Assembly (NCBI RefSeq): GCF_021568775.1
Contig: NZ_JAKGSG010000046.1
Coordinates: 62,001-126,000 of the forward strand
Source of the DNA: Antribacter soli
GTDB lineage: Bacteria; Actinomycetota; Actinomycetes; Actinomycetales; Cellulomonadaceae
Direction: 5' to 3'
DNA: 64,000 nucleotides
Below, piece after piece: positions 17,706-26,038 of the stretch (positions are counted from its first letter, which is position 1; each line of letters starts with the position of its first letter). The translations under genes and the position numbers were made by a program. The notes below the pieces were generated by a model that was not told where the DNA came from, searched no databases, and was given only the letters and a program-made list of their open reading frames with translations.

Positions 17706-18968
17706 ATGGATGCGGCGATTCTGAGCAAACTTCTCAGCCCGGACGGTTGGGCGCTGCTCTCGGCCCTGCCGGCCTACGACGAGCGGCTCGCGATGCGCAC
17801 GGCCACGCGGCTGCGGGAGGCAGGGATCTCTCCCGACCTCGCCGCCGCCGCGCTCACCCAGTCGCGCCTGCGCACCAGGGCGCGCGCCAAGTTCGGCGAC
17901 TTCGCCGACGGCATGCTCTTCACAGCCGACGGCCTGGAGCAGGCGACCCGGCTCCTCGTCGCCGCGCTGCACGCCCGCCGCTACCTCGAAGCGGGCGTCA
18001 CCACGGTCGCGGACCTGACGTGCGGGATCGGCGCAGATGCCATGACGTTCGCGGGCACTGGCCTGCGCGTCCTCGCCACCGAGATCGACGAGGTCACCGC
18101 GGCCATCGCCACGGTGAACCTGCGCCATTTTCCCGAGGCCGAGGTACGCCACACGGACGGCCTCACGCTCGACCTCCTCGCCGAAGGCGTGGACGGCGTC
18201 TACGCCGACCCGGCGCGCCGCACCCGCGGCGGGCAGCGGATCTTCGACCCGCGCGCCTACTCACCGCCGCTCGACGCGGTGTGGGCGCTGCGCGAGACCA
18301 TCCCCGCCGTCGGCATCAAGGTCGGCCCGGGCATCCCGCACGAGGGCCTGCCGGACGACGCCGAGACCCAGTGGGTCTCCGTCGACGGCGACGTCGTCGA
18401 AGCCGGGCTCTGGTTCGGCCCGCTCGCTCCCGAGGGGCCCGGCCGCACGGCCATGGTCCTGCGTACGGTGACCGACGCCGACGGCAAGGAGCACACGCTC
18501 AGCCGCACGGTCCGCCGTCTGCCCGGCGCGGCCGAGCAGCCCGAGGTGGGCGCCGTCGGCCAGTTCCTCTACGAACCGGACGGCGCCGTCATCCGCGCCG
18601 GCCTCGTCGCCGACGTCGCGGCGGAGCTGGGCGGCCGCCTGGTCGACCGCACCATCGCCTACGTGACGACGGACACGCCGGCACCGCTCCCGGGCACGGA
18701 CTCCGGCGAGCCCGGCACCGACGCCGCCGTCGCGACGGGGTACCGCGTGCTCGACACCATGCCGTTCGGGCTCAAGCGCCTCAAGGCGTACCTGCGCGAG
18801 CGCAACGTCGGCCGCATCACGATCAAGAAGCGCGGCACCGCGGTGGTGCCCGAGCAGCTGCGGACACAGCTCGTCCTCGCGGGAACGGAAGAGGCGACGA
18901 TCGTGCTCACGCGCGTGGCGGGCTCCCAGCAGGTGCTCGTCGTCGAGCCCCTCGGGAGCGCCGCATGA
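17706..18968 (+). CDS. Class I SAM methyltransferase with THUMP-like C-terminal domain
   Basis: A 420-residue putative RNA or protein methyltransferase. An N-terminal helical part (1-90, with SRLRTRARAKFGD) precedes a Rossmann SAM-binding domain with motif I VADLTCGIGADA (~96-107) and an acidic motif II at ATEIDE, then YADPARR as motif IV. The C-terminal ~80 residues, KRLKAYLRERNVGRITIKKRG, match the THUMP_like family. Substrate unknown. A GGAAAGA ribosome site precedes the ATG. The stop overlaps the next start as ATGA, so the two genes are coupled. Confidence 0.82.
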   Translation: MDAAILSKLLSPDGWALLSALPAYDERLAMRTATRLREAGISPDLAAAALTQSRLRTRARAKFGDFADGMLFTADGLEQATRLLVAALHARRYLEAGVTTVADLTCGIGADAMTFAGTGLRVLATEIDEVTAAIATVNLRHFPEAEVRHTDGLTLDLLAEGVDGVYADPARRTRGGQRIFDPRAYSPPLDAVWALRETIPAVGIKVGPGIPHEGLPDDAETQWVSVDGDVVEAGLWFGPLAPEGPGRTAMVLRTVTDADGKEHTLSRTVRRLPGAAEQPEVGAVGQFLYEPDGAVIRAGLVADVAAELGGRLVDRTIAYVTTDTPAPLPGTDSGEPGTDAAVATGYRVLDTMPFGLKRLKAYLRERNVGRITIKKRGTAVVPEQLRTQLVLAGTEEATIVLTRVAGSQQVLVVEPLGSAA

Positions 18969-20122
18969 GCAGTCCCCTACGCCTGCCGTGGGGCACCTCG
19001 GCCCGGTCGTCGGTGGGCCTCGAGTGGGAGCTCGCGCTCGTCGACGCCGACTCCGGCGACCTGCGCCAGACCGCCGCCACCGTCCTGGACGTCCTCGCGC
19101 CCGACGGCGACAACCCGCGGATCAAGGCAGAGTTCATGCGGAACACGGTCGAGCTGGTCAGCGGCGTGGCCCGCACGGTCGGCGAGGCCGGTGCGGACCT
19201 GGCGCAGTCGATGGACGACGTCCGCGCCATCACGGACCCGCAGCGTGTGGAGCTCATGTGCGCGGGCACCCACCCGTTCGCCAGCTGGACCGCGCAGAAG
19301 GTGACGCAGAAGGACCGGTACACCCGGATCATCGACCGCACGCAGTACTGGGGCCGCCAGCTCCTCATCTACGGGCTGCACGTGCACGTGGGCGTGGAGG
19401 ACCGCGCGAAGGTGCTCGCGCTCCTGCGCGGCATGCTCCCGTACGTCGCGCACCTGCAGGCGCTGTCCGCGTCCTCCCCGTACTGGGGTGGGATCGACAC
19501 CGGCTACGCCTCGAACCGGAGCCTGCTGTTCCAGCAGATCCCCACCGCCGGGCTGCCGTACCAGTTCGAGACGTGGGAAGAGCTCGAGGCGTTCGCCGGG
19601 GACATGATCCACGTCGGCGTCGCGGACTACTTCAACGAGATCCACTGGGACATCCGCCCGTCGCCCGGCTACGGCACCCTCGAGGTCCGGGTCTGCGACG
19701 GGCCGACGAACCTCGCGGAGCTGCTGTCGATCGCCGCGCTGGTGCACTGCCTCGTGGAGCACCTGTCCACGCAGCTCGACCAGGGTCGCGACCTGCCGAA
19801 CCTGCCGCAGTGGTTCGTGCGCGAGAACAAGTGGCGCGCCGCCCGCTACGGCATGGACGCGATCATCATCCTGGACGCGGAGGGCAACGAGGAGCTGGTC
19901 ACGGACGCGGTCGGCAAGCTCCTCGTCGAGCTCGAACCGGTCGCGGAGCGGCTCGGCTGCGCCGACGAGCTCGCCGGGGTGTGGGAGATCGTCCGCGGCG
20001 GGGCGTCGTACCAGCGGCAGCGGGCGGTCGCGGCAGCGAACGGCGGGGACCTGGAGGCGGTGGTGCACTCGCTCGTGCGCGAGATGCGAGTCGGCCACCC
20101 GCTCCCGCTCCCGCCGAGGTAG
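18965..20122 (+). CDS. Carboxylate-amine ligase, YbdK / GCS2 family
   Basis: A 385-residue glutamate-cysteine-ligase-2 type protein. It begins with the family pattern SVGLEWELALVD, has KAEFMRNTVELVSG, a GLHVHVGV motif (metal and substrate site), and DIRPSPGYGTLEVRVCDGP near the C-terminal third. YbdK of E. coli has weak gamma-glutamyl-cysteine ligase activity; the physiological amine and acid are unknown. Actinobacteria carry several members, some serving ergothioneine synthesis (EgtA), but no egt genes are near. Translationally coupled to the upstream methyltransferase. Confidence 0.82.
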   Translation: MSSPLRLPWGTSARSSVGLEWELALVDADSGDLRQTAATVLDVLAPDGDNPRIKAEFMRNTVELVSGVARTVGEAGADLAQSMDDVRAITDPQRVELMCAGTHPFASWTAQKVTQKDRYTRIIDRTQYWGRQLLIYGLHVHVGVEDRAKVLALLRGMLPYVAHLQALSASSPYWGGIDTGYASNRSLLFQQIPTAGLPYQFETWEELEAFAGDMIHVGVADYFNEIHWDIRPSPGYGTLEVRVCDGPTNLAELLSIAALVHCLVEHLSTQLDQGRDLPNLPQWFVRENKWRAARYGMDAIIILDAEGNEELVTDAVGKLLVELEPVAERLGCADELAGVWEIVRGGASYQRQRAVAAANGGDLEAVVHSLVREMRVGHPLPLPPR

Positions 20123-20160
20123 GACCGCGCCAAGGAGGACCGGGGGCCTCGTTCTTTCGT

Positions 20161-20211
20161 GAGGCCACGCTCACTCTGTGTTGACATTGTCAACACAGAG
20201 TGAGCGGCCTC
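20161..20211. terminator. Long palindromic terminator/REP-like element, copy 1
   Basis: GCTCACTCTGTGTTGACA (20169-20186) and its exact complement at 20188-20205 form an 18-bp stem around a single central T. GAGGCC (20161-20166) pairs with GGCCTC (20206-20211) after a 2-nt bulge. The element sits in the 151-nt gap between the convergent ligase and RutE-like genes, consistent with a bidirectional terminator. Its last 24 nt recur at 31399-31422 with a single difference. Confidence 0.8.
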
Positions 20212-20273
20212 AGGCGAACGGTCGCACCCCTCGGCGGCAAGAACCAGCGCGGCGCGTCGTCGCGCCGGCGCCG

Positions 20274-20894
20274 TCAGAGGACCTGCGACACCTGCTCGAA
20301 CGCCAGGCGCGGCGCGCGCGGCCGGTGCGTGCCCTCGCCGTCGGCCACGCCGACGTTGACGACCAGGAGCGAGCGCCAGCCGTTCCCGGCGAAGAACTCG
20401 GCGTCGATCTCGTCGAAGTTGCCGTTCATCGGTCCGGCGGCGAGGCCGGCGGCGCGCAGGCCGACGACGAAGTACCCCGCCTGGAGCAGCGCGTTGGTGC
20501 GGCCCATGTGGAGGCGCGTCTCCTCCGACTGCGCGAAGTTCTCGCGCATGCCGGGCATGTGCGGCGCGAGGACGTCGAGGTGCTCGTGGAACGCGGGGTC
20601 GTAGCCCAGCACCAGCGTCACGGGCGCATTGGCGACGCGCTCCTTGTTGCCGTCGGGCACGCGCGCGACGAGGCGCGCGCGGGCCTCGGGCGTGCGCACG
20701 ACCAGGACGCGGAGCGGGCTGCTGTTCAGGCCTGTCGGGCCCCACTTGACGAGGTCGTAGACGGTGGCGAGCTGCTCGTCCGTCACGTCGGCGTCGGTGA
20801 ACGTCGCCGTCGTGCGGGCGGTGCGGAACAGGCGGTCGGCGGTGGCGTCGTCGATCGCGAGGCCGGGGTCGAGCAGGGTGCTGGTGTCGGTCAT
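20274..20894 (-). CDS. RutE-like nitroreductase family protein
   Basis: A 206-residue flavoprotein of the nitroreductase fold, closest in pattern to malonic semialdehyde reductase RutE/YdfG-partner proteins: [16 protein letters not shown], the FMN-contact [15 protein letters not shown], and [17 protein letters not shown]. RutE reduces malonic semialdehyde or related products of pyrimidine breakdown in E. coli; no rut genes are nearby, so the substrate is open. The ATG at 20894 lies 183 nt from the divergent tsaD start. Confidence 0.8.
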   Translation of the reverse strand: MTDTSTLLDPGLAIDDATADRLFRTARTTATFTDADVTDEQLATVYDLVKWGPTGLNSSPLRVLVVRTPEARARLVARVPDGNKERVANAPVTLVLGYDPAFHEHLDVLAPHMPGMRENFAQSEETRLHMGRTNALLQAGYFVVGLRAAGLAAGPMNGNFDEIDAEFFAGNGWRSLLVVNVGVADGEGTHRPRAPRLAFEQVSQVL

Positions 20895-21077
20895 GTCCCG
20901 GGCAACGACCCGCCGCCGGAAAGTAGTCCGGTTTTCAACCGTGACGTCACACACATCGTTGCCTCGGCATTCTTGCCGGGATGCGCGGCCGCGCGACCAC
21001 CGCACGGGGGTGAGCGGCCCACGGGAGGCGCGCGACCGGCGTCGGGCAAGCCGGTGAGCTCGCGGGATAATGGGCGC

Positions 21078-22121
21078 ATGGCTGATCCCCTCGTCCTCGG
21101 CATCGAGACCTCCTGCGACGAGACCGGCGTCGCGCTGGTGCGCGGTGACGAGCTCCTCGTGGACGCGGTCGCGAGCTCGATGGAAGAGCACGCGCGGTAC
21201 GGCGGGATCATCCCCGAGGTGGCGTCGCGCGCCCACCTCGAGGCGATGGTTCCCACCATCCAGCGCGCACTCGGTGAGGCCGACGTCGACCTGTCCCAGG
21301 TGGACGCCATCGCCGTCACCGCAGGGCCGGGTCTCGTCGGCCCGCTCACCATCGGCGCGAGCGCCGCGAAGGCCCTGTCGATCGGGCTGAACAAGCCGCT
21401 GTACGGGGTCAACCACGTCATCGGCCACGCGGCGGTCGACGTGCTCGTCGACGGGCCGTTCCCCGAGCGCACCATGGCGCTCGTCGTCAGCGGCGGGCAC
21501 AGCTCGCTGCTGCTCGTGGAGGACATCGCCACGCGCGTGATCGAGCTCGGCTCGACGCTCGACGACGCCGCCGGCGAGGCCTTCGACAAGGTCGGCCGCC
21601 TGCTCGGCCTGCCCTACCCGGGCGGCCCGCACGTGGACCGCCTCGCGCGCGAGGGCGATCCCCAGGCGATCCGCTTCCCGCGCGGGCTCACCGCCGCGAA
21701 GGACCAGCAGAAGCACGCGTACGACTTCTCGTTCTCCGGCCTCAAGACAGCCGTCGCCCGCTGGGTCGAGTCGCGCGTCGACGCCGGCCAGGAGGTCCCC
21801 AAGGCCGACGTCGCGGCGTCGTTCGCCGAGGCCGTCGCCGACGTGCTGACGGCGAAGACGATCGCCGCGTGCCGCCGTCACGGCGTGGACACGCTGGTGG
21901 TCGGCGGCGGGTTCTCCGCGAACTCCCAGCTACGGGAGATGGCGGCGAAGCGGTGCGCCGAGTCCGGCATCAACCTGCGCATCCCGCCGATCCGCTACTG
22001 CACGGACAACGGCGCGATGATCGCGGCCCTCGGCTCCGCCGTGGTGCGGGCGGGCGTGGCGCCGTCGGACCTGGGCATCCCGGTCGACTCGTCGATGCCG
22101 CTCACGACCGTCACGGTCTGA
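21078..22121 (+). CDS. tsaD: tRNA t6A37 threonylcarbamoyltransferase subunit
   Basis: TsaD transfers the threonylcarbamoyl group to A37 of ANN-decoding tRNAs, working with TsaB and TsaE. The 347-residue ASKHA protein has [13 protein letters not shown] (8-20), the metal ligands His113 and His117 in [20 protein letters not shown], and the C-terminal [12 protein letters not shown]. The ATG at 21078 has no Shine-Dalgarno; GATAAT (21066-21071) ends 6 nt upstream, which fits a leaderless promoter. It is on the opposite strand from rimI-tsaB-tsaE and separated by 1.9 kb, unlike the collinear order in mycobacteria. It ends 6 nt from the convergent HAAS gene. Confidence 0.96.
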   Translation: MADPLVLGIETSCDETGVALVRGDELLVDAVASSMEEHARYGGIIPEVASRAHLEAMVPTIQRALGEADVDLSQVDAIAVTAGPGLVGPLTIGASAAKALSIGLNKPLYGVNHVIGHAAVDVLVDGPFPERTMALVVSGGHSSLLLVEDIATRVIELGSTLDDAAGEAFDKVGRLLGLPYPGGPHVDRLAREGDPQAIRFPRGLTAAKDQQKHAYDFSFSGLKTAVARWVESRVDAGQEVPKADVAASFAEAVADVLTAKTIAACRRHGVDTLVVGGGFSANSQLREMAAKRCAESGINLRIPPIRYCTDNGAMIAALGSAVVRAGVAPSDLGIPVDSSMPLTTVTV

Positions 22122-22127
22122 GCGGGC

Positions 22128-22661
22128 TCAGTCCCGCAGCGCGCGCCACGCCCGGGCGCCCAGCAGGAAGGCGACCACGCCGACGACGAGGCAACCCACG
22201 TACCAGCCCCAGTGGGGCGCGAAAGAGATCGAGCCGCCACCGGCGGTCGACACCACCCGGACGTCGACCCCGAACACGCTGCTGATGTCGGCCTTACCGC
22301 CGCCTACCGCATCGAGCGCCTCCGACGCACCGATGCCGTAGGCGAACCAGCAGTACACGGGGAAGCCGAACGCGACGAGGGCGGCGAGGACGGCGCCGTC
22401 GTTCCACCGCGGGCGCGGCTCGGGGAGCTCGCTCAGGTATCGGGCGGCCAGGCGCGCTGGGCGTCCGAGATCGGCCAGGGCGGCGGCCATGCCCGTGTCG
22501 CGCGCGGTGGCCATCACCTCGCCTCGCAGCTCGGCGAGGATCTGCTTGCGCCGCCGGCCGGGATAGTCCTGCAGCGCGCTCTCCAGGCGCAGCAGGTACC
22601 ACTCGAGGCGGATCCGGTCGGCGAGGGACGTGTGCGGGGCGGACGAGGCTGACATGCTCAC
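22128..22661 (-). CDS. HAAS-domain membrane protein (PadR partner)
   Basis: A 177-residue protein with an N-terminal helical HAAS/DUF1700-like domain (about 15-80: LRLESALQDYPGRRRKQILAELRGEV, then DLGRPARLAARYL) and two membrane segments, ~89-111 and ~151-169. HAAS proteins are typically encoded just after a PadR regulator, as here: the padR stop is 24 nt upstream. They are thought to act as membrane sensors or partners for the regulator. A GGAGGT ribosome site precedes the ATG. Function is otherwise unknown. Confidence 0.78.
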   Translation of the reverse strand: MSMSASSAPHTSLADRIRLEWYLLRLESALQDYPGRRRKQILAELRGEVMATARDTGMAAALADLGRPARLAARYLSELPEPRPRWNDGAVLAALVAFGFPVYCWFAYGIGASEALDAVGGGKADISSVFGVDVRVVSTAGGGSISFAPHWGWYVGCLVVGVVAFLLGARAWRALRD

Positions 22662-22685
22662 TGGTACCTCCGGTGGGTCGCGGGG

Positions 22686-23045
22686 TCAGGTGGTGTGCGG
22701 TGCCGGCTCAGCCCGGTCCGGGGCGGGGCCGAGCATGTCCGTCACGACGGCGGCCAGCTCGCCCCAGGCCCGGTGGGCGCGGTCGAGCTCGGCGCGGCCG
22801 ACGTCGGTCGGGGCGTAGTACTTGCGCGCCGGGCCCGACGATGAGGCGACGAGCCGCGAGGCGACCCAGCCGTCCCGCTCGAGCCGGGCGAGCACCGGGT
22901 AGAGCGTCCCGGTGGACAGGTCCTCGAGGCCTGCCTCTCGCAGGGTCGTGACCAGCTCGTACCCGTAGGACTCGCCGCGCGCCCGGAGCGAGCCGAGGAC
23001 GAGCATGGGCAGGACGCCCTTGAGGAGCTGGGTGTCTCCGGTCAT
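22686..23045 (-). CDS. PadR-family transcriptional regulator
   Basis: A 119-residue PadR protein: winged HTH with LLKGVLPMLVLGSLRARGESYGYELV, the LSTGTLYPVLARLERDGWV recognition region, KYYAPTDVGRAEL wing, and a short C-terminal dimer helix. Usually a repressor released by a small ligand or stress. It is followed by the HAAS gene in an operon. The ATG at 23045 appears leaderless, with the -10 box 7 nt upstream next to an inverted repeat, so it probably represses itself. Confidence 0.88.
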   Translation of the reverse strand: MTGDTQLLKGVLPMLVLGSLRARGESYGYELVTTLREAGLEDLSTGTLYPVLARLERDGWVASRLVASSSGPARKYYAPTDVGRAELDRAHRAWGELAAVVTDMLGPAPDRAEPAPHTT

Positions 23046-23052
23046 AGCAATA

Positions 23053-23081
23053 AGGCTACACCGGGTATTCGGTGTTGCCTA
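23053..23081 (-). promoter_or_regulatory. padR promoter and overlapping inverted repeat
   Basis: Minus-strand -35 TAGGCA (complement of 23076-23081), 17-nt spacer, and -10 TAGCCT (complement of 23053-23058). The spacer holds the inverted repeat ACACCG (23058-23063) / CGGTGT (23070-23075) with 6 nt between arms. The predicted start point is the A of the padR ATG, 7 nt after the -10. A dimeric repressor on this dyad would block polymerase. Confidence 0.6.
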
Positions 23082-23125
23082 GTACTGGGTGAGACCAGAT
23101 CTCGCGATGGGTCGGAAGAGGTCCG

Positions 23126-24007
23126 CTAGGGCTTTGCGCCCGTCGCGACCGGCCGCGCCGAGTCGTTCGACCACTGCGACCACGACCCCGCGTACAACGC
23201 CGCCTCGACCCCGAGGGTCGCGAGGGCCGCCACCTCGTGCGCGGCCGTCACGCCGGAGCCGCAGTACACGCCGACAGGCCCGGGCCCCAGCGCCGAGGCC
23301 GCCGCGAACCGCTCGCGCAGCGTGTGGTCGGCCAGGAAGCGGGCGTCCGGGCCCAGGTTGTCCGCCGTGGGCAGCGACACCGCACCCGGGATGTGTCCCG
23401 CCTGCGGATCGACGGGCTCGGTCTCGCCGCGATACCGCTCGCCCGCGCGGGCGTCGAGCAGCACGCCGTCCCCCGCGGCGAGCGCGGCGGCATCGTCGGC
23501 GGTGATCACCGGCAGGCCGCCGGGCTCGGCCTCGAACGTGCCGCGCTCGGGCGTCACGTCGCCCGACTCGAGCGGCAGCCCGGCCGCGGCCCACGCCTCC
23601 AGCCCGCCGTCGAGGATCCGCACGTCCGACGCGCCGAAATAGCGCAGCAGCCACCAGGCGCGGGCGGCCGAGGTCCCGCCGACGGCGTCGTACACGACGA
23701 CGCGCGCGCCCGCGCTCACGCCCCAGCGTCGCGCGGCATCCTGGAACGCGGACGCCGACGGCAACGGGTGCCGTCCCGCCTCGGGCGAGGCCGGCGCAGC
23801 GAGCTCCGTCTCCAGGTCGACGTAGACGGCGCCCGGGAGGTGCCCGGCCTCGTAGCGGGCCCGGCCGTCGGTGACACCGAGCGCCCAGCGCACGTCGAGC
23901 ACGAGCGGCGCGCCGGGTGCGGGGTCGGCCTCCGCCCCGTCCGACATCGAGCCCAGACCGAGGTCCGCCGCCAGCCCGGCAACCGTCTCCAGCACGGCAT
24001 CCCTCAC
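23126..24007 (-). CDS. Tandem-rhodanese sulfurtransferase
   Basis: A 293-residue thiosulfate/3-mercaptopyruvate sulfurtransferase with two rhodanese domains. The N-terminal, inactive domain (~30-145) has LVLDVRW and YEAGHLPGAVYVDLE; the C-terminal domain (~165-285) has LLDARAGERYRGE, AGHIPGAVSLP and the active-site loop YCGSGVTA. It transfers sulfur to thiols or cyanide. The ATG overlaps the rimI stop as ATGA, so it is the last gene of the tsaB-rimI transcript. Thiosulfate versus mercaptopyruvate specificity cannot be settled by eye. Confidence 0.87.
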   Translation of the reverse strand: MRDAVLETVAGLAADLGLGSMSDGAEADPAPGAPLVLDVRWALGVTDGRARYEAGHLPGAVYVDLETELAAPASPEAGRHPLPSASAFQDAARRWGVSAGARVVVYDAVGGTSAARAWWLLRYFGASDVRILDGGLEAWAAAGLPLESGDVTPERGTFEAEPGGLPVITADDAAALAAGDGVLLDARAGERYRGETEPVDPQAGHIPGAVSLPTADNLGPDARFLADHTLRERFAAASALGPGPVGVYCGSGVTAAHEVAALATLGVEAALYAGSWSQWSNDSARPVATGAKP

Positions 24008-24699
24008 GCCGCGTCTCCCTTCGTCCCGGCGGCACCTTCGGCCGCACCGTCATCGACGGCCGCGCCTTCACCGTCCGCGCCGCCGCCGGACACACCCCCG
24101 TGCTCGGACGCACCGCCGTCGCCGGACACATCCTCGTCGGAGTCGGTGATCTCTTCCGCCCGCAGATCGAGCCGCATCGTGTAGGCGTCCTTGTTCTCGG
24201 GCTGGTAGTACCGCTTGCGCACGCCCAGGCGCTCGAAGCCGAACCGCTCGTACAGCGTGAGCGCCGGGTCGTTGTCGACGCGGACCTCCAGCAGCACGGC
24301 CTCCGCGCCGAGCTGCCGTGACCGGTCGACCAGCGCCTGCAGCAGCGTCCGCCCGACGCCCCGGCGCTGGTAGGCGGGGTCCACGCCGATCGTCATCACC
24401 TGCGTGACGTCGCCGTCGAACCACAGCCCCGCGTAGCCCACGACCGGCTCCGGACCCGCGGCGGTCTTGCCGGTGCCGGGCTCCCCCGCGTCCGTGGCGA
24501 CGACGTACCAGCGCCCCAGCCCTGCCAGCTCCTCCGCGAGCATTCCGTACGTCCACGCGCCGCGGCCGAACAGCAGGCGCTCGAGCTCCAGCACGCGGTC
24601 GAAGTCGGAGGCTCGCAGCGGCCGGAGCTCCACCCCGTCCGACTCCGACCCCCACGGCGCGCCCTCGTACACCACGTCACCTCCCACCGTGCTGCTCAC
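24004..24699 (-). CDS. rimI: Ribosomal-protein-S18-alanine N-acetyltransferase
   Basis: A GNAT acetyltransferase of the RimI group, which acetylates the N-terminus of ribosomal protein S18 (and in some species other targets). Core features are VMTIGVDPAYQRRGVGRTLLQAL, EAVLLEVRVDNDPAL and LYERFGFERLGVRKRYYQPENKDAYTM, the last typical of RimI. At 231 aa it is longer than usual: residues ~178-231 form an acidic, Gly/Ala-rich low-complexity tail. It sits between tsaB (ATGA overlap) and the sulfurtransferase, the usual actinobacterial place next to the t6A genes. Confidence 0.88.
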   Translation of the reverse strand: MSSTVGGDVVYEGAPWGSESDGVELRPLRASDFDRVLELERLLFGRGAWTYGMLAEELAGLGRWYVVATDAGEPGTGKTAAGPEPVVGYAGLWFDGDVTQVMTIGVDPAYQRRGVGRTLLQALVDRSRQLGAEAVLLEVRVDNDPALTLYERFGFERLGVRKRYYQPENKDAYTMRLDLRAEEITDSDEDVSGDGGASEHGGVSGGGADGEGAAVDDGAAEGAAGTKGDAA

Positions 24700-25415
24700 A
24701 CCGTGACCCCTGTCGCGGGGATCACCCTGTTCGTCGGCTCCTGCACGTCGGGACGGCGCAGGTAGAGCGGTTCTGCCGGCTGGTCGAAGTCCTCCGCGCG
24801 GCGGGCGAGCGCGATGCGTGCCAGCACGGTCGCGTCGGGGACGAGCGGGGCGTCGTCGGCCACCGGGAGGAAGTCGGCGTAGAGCATGGCGCCCTCTCCC
24901 ACGACGACCACGGGCCCCTCCACGAGCTGGTCCTGCGCGACGAAACCGGCGCGAGCCACGTCCGGGCCCGCGAGCGTCTCCACGACCGGCACCCCGTGGG
25001 GGCCCTCGTGCGCGATCACGCGGTAGCGCGCCCAGTAGATCTCCCGGCGCCGTGCGTCCGACGTCGCCAGGATCTCGTCGCCCGGAGTGAGGCCGAGGTC
25101 GCTCACCGCCTGCACCGCGAGCGCGTCGAGGCTCGGCACGCCCAGCACGGGGACGCCGAGCGCGAGCCCCAGGGTGCGGGCCGTGACGAGGCCCACGCGC
25201 AGCCCGGTGAACGGGGCGGGGCCGGTGCCGGCCACGACGGCGGTCAGCTCCGATCGGTCCACGCCGGCCTCGGCGAGCACCTGGGCGATCAGGGGCGCGA
25301 GGGACTCGGCGTGCCGGCGGCGCTCTTCGGACGCGCGCGACGCGAGCCGCCCGCCGTCCTCGCCGACGAGCGCGACGGTGACGGCTGCTGAGGTGTCGAG
25401 GGCAAGTACGGGCAC
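24696..25415 (-). CDS. tsaB: t6A biosynthesis protein TsaB
   Basis: The non-catalytic ASKHA partner that forms the complex with TsaD and TsaE for threonylcarbamoylation of tRNA. The 239-residue product begins VLALDTSAAVTVAL, has RRHAESLAPLI, and GTGPAPFTGLRVGLVTARTLGLALGVP, all diagnostic. The GTG at 25415 lacks a ribosome site and a TAGGCT box (25422-25427, complement) ends 6 nt before it, so a second transcript probably starts here inside the cluster. tsaE ends 65 nt upstream. Confidence 0.94.
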   Translation of the reverse strand: MPVLALDTSAAVTVALVGEDGGRLASRASEERRRHAESLAPLIAQVLAEAGVDRSELTAVVAGTGPAPFTGLRVGLVTARTLGLALGVPVLGVPSLDALAVQAVSDLGLTPGDEILATSDARRREIYWARYRVIAHEGPHGVPVVETLAGPDVARAGFVAQDQLVEGPVVVVGEGAMLYADFLPVADDAPLVPDATVLARIALARRAEDFDQPAEPLYLRRPDVQEPTNRVIPATGVTV

Positions 25416-25480
25416 AGCCCCAGCCTAGTTCGGACCCGCCGCCCGGCCCCCTCCGCCGAGCGCCCCTCCGGACGGATCGA

Positions 25481-26038
25481 CTAGGCGATCGGAGCGAGCG
25501 CCGCGAGGTCGATGCCCGCCCACCGCCGCCCCACGCCGCGGATGGTCACGCGCCGCACACCCGCCTCCGGGTCCTCGGCGCCGAGCGCCACGGCTCCCCG
25601 GGGCCGCACCAGGTCGATCTCGAGCCGGTCGTCCGTCAGCGCCTCGGCCAGACCCCGGCCCCACTCGACCACCGTCACCGACTCGTCGAGAGTGGAGTCG
25701 AGGTCGAGCGCGTCGAGCTCACCGAGGGAGCCGAGCCGGTACGCGTCCACGTGCACCAGCGCCGGCCCCAGGGTGCCGTCGGCGCGCGGCAGCGGCGGGT
25801 GCTCGCGCGCGACGATGAACGTCGGCGAGGCCACCTGGCCGCGCACGCCGAGCGCAGCACCGAGACCCTGCGTGAGCGTCGTCTTCCCGGCACCCAGGTC
25901 ACCCGTGAGGATCACGAGGTCCCCGGCACGCAGCAGCCCGGCCAGCGCCGCCCCGAAGGCGCGCGTCGCCTCGGCGTCGGGCAGCTCCAGCGTCACCGTC
26001 TCGCCCGGGGCGAGCTCCGGCGTCGTCCCACCTGTCAT
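25481..26038 (-). CDS. tsaE: t6A biosynthesis ATPase TsaE
   Basis: A P-loop ATPase that drives the TsaBD cycle. Walker A is GDLGAGKTT (46-54 of a 185-residue product), followed by GVRGQVASPTF, VHVDAYRLGS and VTVVEWGRGL, the standard family motifs. The ATG at 26038 overlaps the alr stop (ATGA), so I prefer it over the GTG two codons earlier. alr-tsaE-tsaB-rimI order is typical of actinobacteria. Confidence 0.94.
   Translation of the reverse strand: MTGGTTPELAPGETVTLELPDAEATRAFGAALAGLLRAGDLVILTGDLGAGKTTLTQGLGAALGVRGQVASPTFIVAREHPPLPRADGTLGPALVHVDAYRLGSLGELDALDLDSTLDESVTVVEWGRGLAEALTDDRLEIDLVRPRGAVALGAEDPEAGVRRVTIRGVGRRWAGIDLAALAPIA

Noticed and set aside
23089-24149. Plus-strand frames opposite the sulfurtransferase and RimI genes
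   Set aside because: Antisense to clear family members, no motifs, no ribosome sites.
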